DNA of 64,000 nucleotides from Molossus alvarezi (GCA_037176705.1 CM073885.1:166770290-166834289), one strand, 5' to 3'; counted from the first letter of the stretch, positions 11,331-21,775 are shown. Translations and numbers: made by a program. The notes: a model not told the origin generated them from the letters alone.

Positions 11331-12310
11331 GACCAATAACAATAAGGAGAATGAGCAAAGACAATTTATTCAGAGCTTTCTATAGCAAGGGAGTCAGTAA
11401 CCATCATCACTTGCATTTGATAGAGACTCAAAGGCAGGAAGAGGAGTGGAAAGCTTTATAATAAAGAAAAAGGGAATACTTCACGTATGCCCTGATCTGA
11501 GGCTGTTGACATGGGTAAGCTGTAGGCAGGCTAATAAAAGTGGGCACCTTATGTAATTGGTTAGGGGTATATATGTGGCTTTCCTATTGGCTCTAAATTA
11601 GAAGCAGGCCAAAAATTAGGGAAGCAGTCAGTTATTCGCCAAGTTCTGGCCATTTAAGGCCCATTTGTTACAGGAGTTACTGTTTGGTTCCCTTGAATAG
11701 TTGTTAGAGATAGCAGTCTGACTTACAAGTTTGACTTGTAGATAATAGGTTGGCTGCCTGGGCTGCTTACTGCAGACTGTGGGTGAGAGTTGTATTATTA
11801 CATACGAGCTAGCCACTGCCTATTTGTATATTTAATCTCTCAACAAGAAACAAATACTCTAAATAATACAAATAGGGGAAAAAGGAGAAACATCTGTAGC
11901 AAAAATAAATAAATTAATAAAAATAAATAAAAATAATACAAGTACATGGTGTAAAAGTAAAAAAAAAAAAAAAAGCAAAAAAACAGGGGAAGGAATAACA
12001 TGTAATTGAGAGGTGGGAATTTCCTTATTTTTGACAGGGTTGTTAGAAAAGTCTTCTCTGAAAAAAGTAACATGAGTAGAAACTTGAACTATGTGCAGGA
12101 GAAAGCCATAAGAAATTTGGGAAGTGGAGTGAGAAGCATCTGGTGGACAACAAAGCAAATGTGATGGCTCAGAGGTGGAAATGAGCTTGAAACACATGCG
12201 GGACAGCAGAAGGCCCAGGGCAGGGAATGAGCATGGCCAGTGTTGAGGACAGTGAGAGTAGCTCAGAGAGAGAAGGGGGCTGGGACTGAGTTGATGGTTT
12301 TTTCCATATC
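11331..12310. other. Unassigned sequence with an A-rich tract
   Basis: No gene or repeat family recognised. An A-rich low-complexity stretch with AATA units lies at about 11885-11990 and produces hydrophobic minus-strand frames that are artefacts of composition. The sequence reaches the hAT insertion site at 12311. Confidence 0.35.
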
Positions 12311-12318
12311 CTCTAGAT

Positions 12319-12334
12319 CAGTGGTTCTCAACCT
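12319..12334. repeat. hAT left terminal inverted repeat
   Basis: CAGTGGTTCTCAACCT. It pairs perfectly with 15594-15609. The following bases (gtgggt...) no longer match the other end. Confidence 0.95.
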
Positions 12335-12382
12335 GTGGGTCTCCACCCCTTTGGGGGTCGAACGACCCTTTCACAGGGATTG

Positions 12383-12423
12383 CCTAAGGCCATTGGAAAA
12401 CACATATTTTCAATGGTCTTAGG
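12383..12423. repeat. Subterminal palindrome in the hAT element
   Basis: The arms cctaaggccattggaaaa and tattttcaatggtcttagg are inverted copies with a few mismatches around a short loop. Such subterminal hairpins lie where hAT transposases bind in other systems; binding here is inference. Confidence 0.7.
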
Positions 12424-12592
12424 AACCGAGACACTGCTCCTCTATCCGTATCCAGGTGGGTCTGCCCACATGCAGATACGCCCATACACGAGTACCCAGC
12501 ATAATGACATCATTATACCAACCCTAACAAACACAGGTGTATGTGACAGGGTTGGCGCCATAATGTTCTTATGCAGACCAGTCACACATGTG

Positions 12593-12665
12593 TAGAGAGC
12601 AGCTACTGTGTAGAAAGCAGCTACTCTGTTAAAAGCAGCTACTGTGTTGAAAGCAGCAGTATTGG
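12593..12665 (+). repeat. Subterminal tandem repeat, about 18 bp x 4
   Basis: Four imperfect head-to-tail units share the core aaagcagctactgtgt (agcagctactgtgtag, agcagctactctgtta, agcagctactgtgttg, agcagcagtattgg). They lie between the left end and the transposase gene. Subterminal repeats of this size are transposase-binding sites in studied hAT elements; that role is inferred. Confidence 0.75.
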
Positions 12666-13044
12666 AGATAAAACGACACTTCATGAATTATAATTACTGG
12701 GTAAATGTAAAATCATGTACTATAAAATCATCAACTACTGCAAAAAAATATCTGTACCATGGGAACTTAATCTGTATGCTGATCAGTCTTTTTATATTCA
12801 GCTGTGGTTGATGTGAATACTACCCCCTTGTGATAGTAACAGGTATGTAAAAAAAACAACACAGAGAATGGTAAATCATAGGAAATGTTAATGAACGGTA
12901 TTGACTAAACTATGCCATGTATCATCTTTTGTATTATTAAAGCTATTGTTATATATTATTTTCATTAGCAAACCATCCTATGACAATGGATCGTGTAGAG
13001 AAGAATGTTAAGAAAAAAATATAGTGAGGATTTTTTACAGTATG

Positions 13045-13290
13045 TTTTTTTTTTTTATCCTCATCCGAGGACATTTTTCCATTTTTTGTTCAGATAGAGC
13101 GGGAGGGAGAGAGAGGAAGAGAGAGAGAAACATCGACGTGAAAGGGACACATCGAGTGGCTGCCACCCGCACGACCAACCAGGGCCGGGAACAAACTGCA
13201 ACCGAGGTATGTGCCCTTAGCGGGAACTGAACCCGGGTCTCTCAGTACCGCAGGCCGACGCTCTAACTGCTGCGCCAAACCGGCCAGGGC
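13045..13290 (-). mobile_element. Ves-type SINE inside the transposase, first of a pair
   Basis: It runs from a T-run tail and atcctcatccgaggac (plus view) to the head cggccagggc. The duplication tacagtatg precedes it at 13036-13044, and the matching copy lies only after the second SINE (13513-13521). Confidence 0.9.
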
Positions 13291-13512
13291 CGAGGACATT
13301 TTTTTTTTTTTATCTTTTGTTCAGATAGAGTGGGAGGGAGAGAGAGAGAAACATCGACATGAAAGGGACACATCGAATGGTTGCCACCCACATGACCCAA
13401 CCAGGGCCGGGGACAAACTGCAACCGAGGTACGTGCCCTTAGCAGGAACTGAACCCGGGTCTCTCTGGACCGCAGGCTGACACTCTAACTGCTGAGCCAA
13501 ACCGGCCAGGGC
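13291..13512 (-). mobile_element. Ves-type SINE, second of a head-to-tail pair
   Basis: It begins directly at cgaggacatt, without the first bases of the hairpin tail, and ends in the head accggccagggc. It has no duplication of its own against its neighbour; the pair shares one tacagtatg duplication. It was therefore either inserted as a dimer or joined to the first copy at its head. Confidence 0.88.
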
Positions 13513-15593
13513 TACAGTATGGTTTTACCTCAATAATTACAGTAGGAATTGAGAAACCACAAGGTGTTATTTGTTGTGAAGTTCAATCAGCTGAATCTAT
13601 GAAGCCAAACAAACTAAAACACTATTTTGATAGCAAGCATCCGAGCTTTGCCGGCAAGGATACCAACTATTTTAGAAGCAAAGCTGATGGACTCAAGAAA
13701 GCCAAACTTGACACTGGTGGCAAGTGCCACAAACAAAACATAGCAGCCATTGAAGCTTCATATTTGGTGGCACTCAGAATCGCCAGAGCTATGAAACCTC
13801 ACACCATCGCTGAGGATTTACTATTGCCAGTGGCCAAAGACATTATTCGAGTTATGATCAGAGACGAATTTGTTACGAAATTAAGTGCAATTTCCTTATC
13901 TAACAACACTATCCGCAGAAGAATAGATGACATGTTTTTTGATCATCTTGATCAGGTAATCCAGGAAATTAAATCTGCTTCACTTCCAATATTTAGTATC
14001 CAGCTTGTTGAATCTACAGACGCTACAAACTGTTTACGTGAGGTATGTTAATGATGGCGACTTTAAAGATGAGGTTTTGTTTTTTTTTCTTGAAATGACA
14101 ACTACTACATGTGATGTATATGACACAGTTGGTTCATTTCTGAAAGAGCATAAGATCTCTTGGGAAAAGGTTTGTGGTGTTTGCACAGATGGTGTTCCAG
14201 CTATGATAGGATGTCAATCTGGATTTTAACATTTGGTACTGAATGAGTCACCCAAAGTCATCGGAACACACTGTATGATTCATTGGCAAATATTAGCAAC
14301 AAAGATGCTGCCACAAGAGTTAGAAGAAGTAATGAAAAGCATCCTAAATTCTGTCAATTTTGTAAAGGGGAGCACTTTAAACAGTAGCCTGCTTTTGCAA
14401 CTGTGCAACGAGTTGGATGCACCGAACAATGCTCTGCTATTTCACACTGAAGTGAGATGGTTGTCAACAGGAAAAGTTTTAAAACATGATTTTGAGCTTT
14501 GTGGAGAACTCAAAATGTTTTTTAATCAGAAAGCAAGACGGCAGTTTGAAGCACTTTTCAGCAATAAAAGTGAACTGCAGAAAATAGCTTACTTGGTTGA
14601 CATCTTTACCATCTTGAATGAGTTAAATTTATCACTGCAAGGACCAAATACAACATGCCTCAATTTGTCTGAAAAGATCCGATCATTCCAAATGAAACTT
14701 CAGCTTTGGCAAAAAAAAAAAAAATTGGATGAAAATAAAAGTTATTTGTTGCTTACCTTATCTGCTTTCTTTGAGGAACATGACATTAAACCTGACAAAA
14801 GGATTGCGATGATAATTTCTGTGAAAGAACACTTGCACATGCTTGCAGACAAAATTTCATCGTACTTTCCAAATCTACCTGGCACCCCATTTGCACTTGC
14901 CAGAAGCCCATTCACAGTCAAAGTTGAAGATGTTCCTGAGATAGCACAAGAGGAGTTCATTGAACTTCTTAACAGCAAAGCAGCGAGAACTGATTTCTTT
15001 ACATTGCCAGTTACAAAATTCTAGATCAAGTGTTTGCAGTCATATGCTGTTCTGTCTGAGACTGTGGTGCACCTTCTTCTTCCATTTCCAACAACATATT
15101 TTTGTGAAACAGGGTTTTCCAGCTTGTTGATTATCAAGTCTAAATACAGAAGTAGATTTGTTGTGGAAGATGATCTTCACTGTGCTCTTGCAAAGACTGC
15201 TTGGAGAATTTCTGATCTGGTGAGAAAGAAGCAATCTCAACTTTTGCACTGATGTTGGCTTATTATGCATACTGTTGCAAAATGTAGCAATGTAGTTTAC
15301 TGTTGTTACATTAAGACTGCTACCCATGCTACACTATGCTTCAAAACAAAATTTTATTTGTAATTGGAAATAAATATTTCACAATATATAATTACATATT
15401 GCTTTTGTGATTAATCACTATGCTTTAATTCTGTTCAATTTGTAACAATAAAAATACATCCTGCATATCAGATATTTACATTATAATTCATAGCAGTAGC
15501 AAAATTACAGTTATGAAATAGCAATGAAAATAATTTTATGGTTGGGGGTCACCACAACATGAGGAACTGTATTAAAGGGTCACGGCATTAGGA

Positions 15594-15609
15594 AGGTTGA
15601 GAACCACTG
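15594..15609. repeat. hAT right terminal inverted repeat
   Basis: AGGTTGAGAACCACTG, the exact inverse complement of 12319-12334, followed immediately by the target duplication ctctagat. Confidence 0.95.
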
Positions 15610-15617
15610 CTCTAGAT

Positions 15618-16529
15618 CCTATTCTGAGGTCATCAAAGGTCACTGGCAGAGAGATGAGCTAATTGCTACAGGTCAGTTTGGCTACCATGTGAAGAATAGT
15701 AGGTATGTGGTCAAATGTGGAAACAAGGCAGTTAGCAAGCTAATTGTGTGTACAAGTTTCAGTAGAATGTTTAAGACTGAGAGAAAAGACAGAAGGAATG
15801 TTTTAAGGTGAAAGAATTGTGTCAGCAAATTAGAGGCAGTAAAGAGATATTTATGACAGGGAATGGAAAAATATTCAGAATGGCTGGCGATCTTGTGTTC
15901 CAGGCAAAGGGTGGCAGATAAATTGTGACTGTAATCTAAGGGAAAATTGCACAAAGTATAGGTTTTGTTAATTAGGTAATAAGCATCTGTTGAGAGAATA
16001 ATATCATTAAAACCTTGGTTTAGAGTGCTTTATTTCTTTGTAGTTTGCACAGTGGGTGAGGGAGATGGAGTTTGGTAGCAGGAACACTGGTGCTGACTGA
16101 AGTCAGCTCAATGATCTGTGTATGAGACATTTCTGAAATAGTATACACAGAAGGAGTCAGGAAAGCAATAGATTTTGTTGTTGTTTCATGAATTCCAAAG
16201 AATAAATAAAAAATACTACTGCATGGCATAGATATGTTACAATGCCTCATTGTAGCAGCCACACAGTTTTTAATTTTAGCCATTAGAGTCGGGCCATGTG
16301 TAGTTCCAAACGATCAGAAATGCTCATAAAGTAATGAGATTCTGAATAATGCAAGAGCCTTTCAGGCAACAGTAGGCCCAGAAGATATAATGCCTCTGCC
16401 TAAAGCTAGGAAGGTCTAAAATCTTCACCTCACACAGTAGAAAGCCTGGGGTGGGAGACACTGTACAGAAAGTAGAGGCCAGTTTCAGAGCACTATTTGT
16501 TTCTATGCTTTAAAAAGCTGGTTTTAAAG
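15618..16529. other. Unassigned host sequence
   Basis: This continues the host DNA interrupted by the hAT element. I see no open frame with a domain and no repeat family I can name. Confidence 0.4.
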
Positions 16530-16785
16530 TTTATTTATTTATTTATTTTCTTATTGCTGACAGTATTACAGATGTCTCCCATTTTCTCTCTTTTTGCCCC
16601 CCTCAACACAACCCCTGCCCTGCCCCACACCTTCCCCATATTAGTATCTGTGTCCATGGGTAAGGTATATATGCATATATGTCCTTGGTTAATCTCTTCC
16701 CGCCCACCCCCACTGAGATCTATTGTTCTGTTCCATGCATCCACACCCCTGACCCTATTTTGTTCATCTCAGTTAATTTTGTTCA

Positions 16786-17110
16786 TTAGATTCCATATAC
16801 AAGTGAGATCATGTGATCTTTGCCTTTCTCTAACTGGCTTATTTCACTTAGCATAATAGTCTCCAGATCCATCCATGCTTTCTCAAAAGGGAAGGGCTCC
16901 TTTTTTTTTTTTTTTTTTACAGCCATATAGTGTTCCATTGTGTAAATGTACCACAGCTTTTTTATCCACTCATTTACTGATAGGCATTTGGGCTGTTTCC
17001 AGATCTTAGCTATTGTAAATAGCACTGCTATGAACATAGGGGTACATATATTTTTTCTGATTGTCTTTCAGGATTCGTAGGATATATTCCGAGAAGTGGG
17101 ATCACTGGAT
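16786..17110 (-). pseudogene. LINE-1 ORF2 C-terminal remnant
   Basis: The minus-strand frame reads the conserved C-terminal ORF2 phrases FTIAKIWKQPKC, NEWIKKLWYIYTMEHY and DLETIMLSEISQ. It lies past the reverse transcriptase and Cys-rich regions, so it carries no enzymatic core. A stop precedes it near the deletion junction. Confidence 0.85.
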
Positions 17111-17489
17111 AGACCCACTTAGTATTTCATAGTGTCCTTCTCTGTTTCTTGGTATGCTCTTTGTTTTGAAGTCTATTTTGTCAGATATGGGTATGGCTAC
17201 CCCAGCTTTTTTTTTTTTTTTTTTTTTTTTCATTTGTATAGGATATATTTTTTCATCCCTTCACTTTAAGTCTATGTGAATCTTTTGTTCTGAGATGGGT
17301 CTCTTGTAGACAACATATATATTGGTCATGTTATCTTATCTTTTCAGCTACCCTATGTCTTTTGGTTGGAGCATTTATTCCATTTACATTTTAGGTCATT
17401 ATAGATAGGTACTTATTTATTGTCACTTTTTTCTTCATACCTATGTTCTTCTACCTCTTGATTTTTTTCTTGTTAAAGCACTCCCCTTA

Positions 17490-18313
17490 GCCTTTCTTAA
17501 AATGCTGATTTGTTGGTAATGTAATTTTTTTTTTTTTTGGTCTGGGAAGCTCTTCATTTTGCCTTCAATTTTAAATGGTAGCCTTACTGAATAGAATGAT
17601 CTTGGGTTCAGGTTCTTGCCTTAAATTACTTTGAATACTTCATACCATTACCTTCTAGCTTGAAGTGTTTCTGTTGAGAAATAAGCTGACATTCTAATGC
17701 TACTTCCTTGTAGGTAACTTTCTGTCTCTCTCTTGTTGCCTTTAAGATTCTTTCTTTGTTTTTAATATTTGTCATTTTAAATATAATGTGTCTTGGTGTA
17801 GATCTCTGATTTCATCTTTATTAGAACTATCTCTACTTCCTAAACTTGTGTGACTTTTTCCTTCAGCAGGTTAGAGAGGTTTTCTATCATTTTTTCTTTA
17901 AACAGTTTATTCCTTGCTCACTTTCTTCTTTTTCTGGTGCTTCTATGATGCAGATGTTGTTACATTTTATATTGTCCCAAAGTTCCCTTAAACTATCCTT
18001 CTGTTTGTTAATTCTTTTTTTCCTTCTGTTTTTTTTCTTTCTTTTTGCTGCTCTAATTGGATATTTTTTCCATATTGTCTTCCAAGTCACTGATTCAATC
18101 TTCTGCCTCATTCAATCTACTCTTGATTTCTTCCAGTGTATTCTTGATGTCAGCTATGTTAGTCTTCATTTCTGCCTGATCCTTGTTCATGATTGCTATT
18201 CCTTGTTTCATGTTGTTGTTCCCATTAAGTTTCTTGTAATTCTTACTAGGTTCTTTCAGCATCCTTATAACCATTACTTTGAACTCCATATCTGATAAAT
18301 TGCTTGCTTCCAT
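17490..18313 (-). pseudogene. LINE-1 ORF1 pseudogene
   Basis: ORF1p is the RNA-binding trimeric coiled-coil protein of LINE-1. The minus-strand start at 18313 gives MEASNLSDMEFKVMVIRMLK and then a heptad-rich stretch ending IKSRLNEAED, as in mammalian ORF1p N-termini. The frame stops at 18095, and the remainder is interrupted by stops and T-runs. The C-terminal end is judged from the position of the following ORF2 start region only. Confidence 0.7.
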
Positions 18314-18659
18314 TTCATTTAGCTATTTTTCTGGAGATTCCTCTTTTTCCTTCATTTGTTTTTTTTCCCCCATTTTTTTTTCTGTCCCTTTGTATTTATT
18401 TCTACGTATTATATCATAATGCTTTGCCTCCAAGTCTTCATGGGGTGGCCTTATGTAGTAAGTGTTCCATGGAACCCAGTGGTGCAGTCTCTTTGATCTC
18501 CTGACCTGCATGCTCTAGGAATGTACCTCATGTGGGTTATTTGGGATCTCCTGTTGTAATTGTGTCTTGATTGCTATTGTCCTGTTCATGGGTAGGATAT
18601 CCTCTCAGGCTGGCTGACTGTGGGGCTCACCCCTGACCACATCTTGTGAGCTATTGTGC

Positions 18660-19108
18660 AGGTGCTGATAGAACAAAATAAAACACAACACAACAAAACA
18701 AGACAAAAACATACATAAGACTCCTAAAATATCAACAAAAGCAACCACAAAAAAAGAGAGCAAGAATAAGAAAAGAAAAGAAAAAAAATATATGAGAGGG
18801 GAAAAAAAAGGGAGAAAAAGGAATATGAAAAGGAAGACGAGACAGAAATAACTAAAAATAAAGAATAGAGGAAGGAAAATCATATAAAAGAGGAAGAAAA
18901 AATTATGAAAAGGGAAAATGAGGAGAAAGAAGAAAGACATATAATAAGGAAAGAAAAAAGAAGAGAAGGCAGGAGAAAGAAGGAAAAATAGAGTATGAAA
19001 AAAGAAAGAAAAATTAGAGTTGTGAAAGGAAAAAGAGAGACCAAAATAATAACTAAACAATAAAGAAGAAACATATAGAAGATGATGCAAAAAAAAAAAA
19101 AAAAAAAA
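18660..19108 (+). repeat. Purine-rich low-complexity tract (about 450 bp) in the LINE 5'UTR
   Basis: The plus strand is almost entirely A and G with short AAAG, GGAA and GAAAA blocks, ending in a 20-A run. It lies inside the 5'UTR of the ORF2-less LINE and has no counterpart in the full-length LINE at 24-31 kb. It creates a spurious hydrophobic minus-strand frame. Confidence 0.8.
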
Positions 19109-19112
19109 GTGA

Positions 19113-19340
19113 GCCCTGGCTGGTTTAGCTCAGCAATTAGAGCGTTGGCCCGTGGACCAGAGAGACCTGGGTTTGGTTCCTGCTAAGGGCACATACCTTG
19201 GTTGCAGTTTGTCCCCGGTCCTGGTTGGGGTTATGTGGGTGGCAACCACTTGATGTGTCTCTTTCACGTTGATGTTTCTCTCTCTCTCTTCCTCCCACTC
19301 TATCTGAAGATAAATGCAAAAACATTCTCAGGTGAGGATT
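19113..19340 (+). mobile_element. Ves-type SINE, plus orientation
   Basis: Head gccctggctggtttagctca, B-box-like tttggttcctgc, CT body and the hairpin tail ctcaggtgaggatt. Duplications aaaaaaaagtga lie at 19101-19112 and 19341-19352. Confidence 0.92.
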
Positions 19341-20815
19341 AAAAAAAAGTGAAGTGGCATTCATCGCAGTAGTTTAGTGCTTTCTGAGAGCCCCCTTTGC
19401 ATCCTACTCTTCTGTTGATTGAAGCTGACCATTTTATCTTCCATTTCTGGGCTTCTTGGGAAGTAGCCACTGTCAGAAACTGTCCTTGTTTGGCTCTCGC
19501 CAACTGGTTCCAAGCTTCAACTGATCCACAGTTTGTGTTGATCTCCACAGGACTTGGTCATGGGTTGGGGGCCAAGATGGACTCTAAGGCTGGTGTGTTA
19601 GCAGCACAGTGCCCAGGGATGGGTCAGCAAACTTCCCCAGGTTCCCTAGGCTCCACCTCCATGCACCTTCCCCTCCCAGCCAACTTTCAGTCTTAATCAG
19701 TGAAAAGCCTGTTTCTGAAGGGCTTTAGGCAGAATCAGGAGTATAAGAACTCTGGGTTTCCCGTGATGGGGCGGTGCAATTCAGATTTCAGGAATGTGCT
19801 GGTGTGTTTCCCTATCCTGGAGCTACTCCTCTGAGAGTGTCCCAGAGTATTTCCCTGTCCTTGGCTGGGCAGGGATCCCTGAATGCAGTCCAGTGGGATC
19901 TGTTTGAAGCCAGGAGTTCCTGTCAGCTCTCTTATGAGGGGGAGCACCAGTCAGGTTCCTGGGATAGTGGGGTGGAGGTCCCTACCCCCAAGTCAGTCAC
20001 TGATGCTCCCTGAGCCTGTTCAAACCCATAGGCTTGGCCTCTGCTGCAGTCTCCTCTGCAGAGGTCGAAATGCAGGGTGTAGCAGGAGGATGGGTTGAGC
20101 CATGTCCCCTAGGACAGGGTATTTTTCTTTCCTAAGCTGTGGCTGCAGGGAGGAGCCTGCACCTCTTAGGAAAAATGCCACTTCAGTTTGAGGGGATATG
20201 ACTGATTGCAGGTCTCCTGGCTGCCACTTTTCCACGTCCCCCCCCCACCCCCCAGTGCTTCCCACCCAGCCTCTCCTCGGGCAGTCCCAGTCTGCACCAC
20301 CCTCTCTGCACCAAAACCTTGGGTGAGTAGCTGCAAATGAAAATCCTGTGCTCTGGGTTTAAAAAAACAAAACAATATTAGGCTTTATCTTCTACTGGCT
20401 CCAGTCTCCCAGTGGTGGCCAGAAGCCCAGCTGCCTTTTATGGTTGGATGTTATGTGGGCGGCTGTTTGTGGTTCCGGTGCTCCCAACGAGGGAGCCCAG
20501 CCCAGAATCTGGGCCTCAGTCCTCTCAGAAGAACTCCACCTGAAAGCCAAGAGATCCCTCCTCACTCTCAACGTGCCGTCGTTGGAAGGTGGGCCGCCCC
20601 CCGAGCCTACTCGTCCTTCCAACCAGCCTCCAGATGGTGTCTGCCCCTCCTTGTTATATGTCTCCTCCTCCTCTGGCCTCAGTTGGTAATTCTGGGTGAC
20701 TGTTCTCTAATTTTGTTTTATTTCCAGTTTGGCCCTGGGGTGGGGAGTGGGGGGTGGAGGGGGGAGGGACAAGAAAGGTCTGCCTGTGCTGCCATCTACC
20801 TACCCCTCCTTAAGT

Positions 20816-21185
20816 GTTTTAGAGCAGGGGAGTTGGGACTGCAGATAACATTTCTAGTCTTATTCTTCCCAGGCAATATTAGAATTTTTCTCTGGCATAA
20901 AACTCCAGGCAAGTATACATTTTAAACATATTTGTGCTTTGTACATGTACCTTTGCTAATATTTAAAATTATTCCCCTAGGAAATACTACTAGAGGAGAA
21001 ATCAGTGGGTCATTTCCAGTTACTTTTGTTCCTAATAGCTCAGGCTGTGTCCTTGAGAATGTAGGGGATTCAAGAGGTGTCGAGTCTTTTATTATTCTTT
21101 TTAAATGTAAATTTGAGAAATTCAACATGAATTATAGAAACACATCAATGGCTGACATAGAATGAAATACTTGGGTTTCCATATA
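20816..21185. other. Unassigned sequence
   Basis: Short frames lie on both strands (68 and 77 codons) without domains. Nothing else is recognised. Confidence 0.35.
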
Positions 21186-21224
21186 TTATATTCTGTAATC
21201 CTCAAAGCAGGTCTATGAGACGGA

Positions 21225-21355
21225 TACATATATATACACACATATATACCACATATATATGTATATGTATACATACATATATATGTATATGTATGTGTGT
21301 GTGTATATCTATATCTCTCTCTCTATATATAGGGATATATATATATATAGATTGA
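21225..21355. repeat. (TA)n/(CA)n-rich microsatellite at the SINE tail
   Basis: A long run of TATATG, TACATA and TATATA units replaces the A-rich tail of the adjacent SINE, which suggests expansion of that tail. Confidence 0.85.
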
Positions 21356-21523
21356 TTTTTAGAAAGAGAAAGTGAGAAAGAGAAACATTGATTGGTTGAC
21401 TCCCATACATGACCTGACTGGGGATTGAACCCGCAAACTGTATGTGACCGACCAGGAATCAAACCTGCAACTTTTTTGGTGTATAGAATGACACTCCAAC
21501 CAACTACACCACCTGGCTGGGTC
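21350..21523 (-). mobile_element. Ves-type SINE, second subfamily, minus orientation
   Basis: The plus view runs 'attgatttttagaaagagaa', 'aacattgattggttgactcc', 'ggaatcaaacctgcaa' and the head 'ccacctggctgggt'. It is diverged and lacks the hairpin tail. Confidence 0.75.
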
Positions 21524-21544
21524 TATAAAACAGATATATATTTT

Positions 21545-21775
21545 GTAATACTCACCTGAGGATATGTTTATTTTATGGATTGTCTTGAGAGAGGAAGGGA
21601 GAGACAGAGAAACATTGATGTGACTATGTGAGAGAAACATTGATTGGTTGCCTCCCACACATGCCCCAACTGGGATTGAACTCGAAATCTGGGTGGGTGC
21701 CCTGACTGGGAATTGAACCTGCTACCCTTTGATGCATGGGACGGTGCTCCAACCCACCGAGCCACCCAGCGGGGG
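21545..21775 (-). mobile_element. Ves-type SINE, minus orientation
   Basis: It starts at a hairpin-type tail (actcacctgaggatatg) and ends in the head 'gccacccagcgggggc'. It lies immediately after the preceding SINE, using a duplicated copy of the same target. Confidence 0.75.

Larger units (their letters stand above)
12986..15252 (+). pseudogene. hAT transposase pseudogene (BED finger, ZBED5/FAM200-like)
   Basis: The transposase would cut and reinsert the element. The first ATG I can link to it is at 12986; a 7-A run near 13012-13018 then shifts the frame, and two SINEs (13045-13512) split the N-terminal zone. A BED finger follows: the first zinc Cys position is Gly (codon 13563), the second is kept (Cys 13572), then KPNKLKHYFDSKHP with both His. 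RNase H-like landmarks are present: the first Asp in ESTD (codon 14019), the second Asp in CTDG (codon 14188), a CxxH pair in THCMIHW (14272), and the final Glu in FCETGFS (codon 15106) in the C-terminal dimerisation region. Further breaks: a small deletion with frameshift near 14022-14040, a TAA at 14227 and a TAG at 15022. The frames at 14005-14229, 14233-15024 and 15034-15252 are one frame, separated only by the two stop codons. It is not functional as it stands. Confidence 0.92.
12319..15609 (+). mobile_element. Complete hAT DNA transposon (URR1-like ends), decayed autonomous copy
   Basis: This 3291-bp element has 16-bp terminal inverted repeats (CAGTGGTTCTCAACCT at the left end; its exact complement at the right end) and a perfect 8-bp target duplication, CTCTAGAT, at 12311-12318 and 15610-15617. 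An 8-bp duplication with central TA is typical of hAT elements, notably the Buster group. About 470 bp of it is later SINE insertion, so the original was about 2.8 kb. It encodes a recognisable BED-finger hAT transposase, now broken. The terminal sequence matches what I remember of the non-autonomous URR1 family of rodents; that comparison needs a database search. Confidence 0.95.
16530..20815 (-). mobile_element. LINE-1 derivative lacking most of ORF2 (half-LINE-like), minus orientation
   Basis: Read on the minus strand: a GC-rich 5'UTR (about 20815-18320), an ORF1 remnant (18313 to about 17490), the first 75 or so codons of the ORF2 endonuclease (to 17111), then an abrupt switch at 17110/17111 to the last part of ORF2 (WKQPKC, YIYTMEHY) and a 3'UTR ending in the (TTTA)n tail at 16530. 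Nearly all of ORF2, including the reverse transcriptase, is missing. The element at 37.3 kb has the same architecture and nearly the same junction. A Ves SINE (19113-19340) lies in the 5'UTR. The outer 5' boundary is approximate. Confidence 0.75.

Noticed and set aside
13599..14051. Domesticated host gene of the ZBED5/FAM200 type
   Set aside because: The frame sits inside a transposon with intact ends and target duplications and is broken by stops, a frameshift and SINEs, so it is a transposon pseudogene rather than a domesticated gene.
18605..19090. 161-codon minus-strand frame rich in Phe, Leu and Ser that looks like a multi-pass membrane protein
   Set aside because: It is the complement of the purine-rich low-complexity tract; the composition alone produces hydrophobic codons, and no family motif is present.
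19113..19190. Possible tRNA gene
   Set aside because: The A-box-like and B-box-like segments belong to the tRNA-derived head of a SINE; the cloverleaf is not complete and the element carries a SINE body and tail.
16530..20815. LINE-1 internal splicing as the cause of the missing ORF2
   Set aside because: The bases next to the joins (sense ...gtgggtct|atccag... and ...ggacct|acccag...) retain sequence upstream of the nearest AG, so they do not fit a clean GT-AG excision; kept only as an open alternative to a deleted master element.
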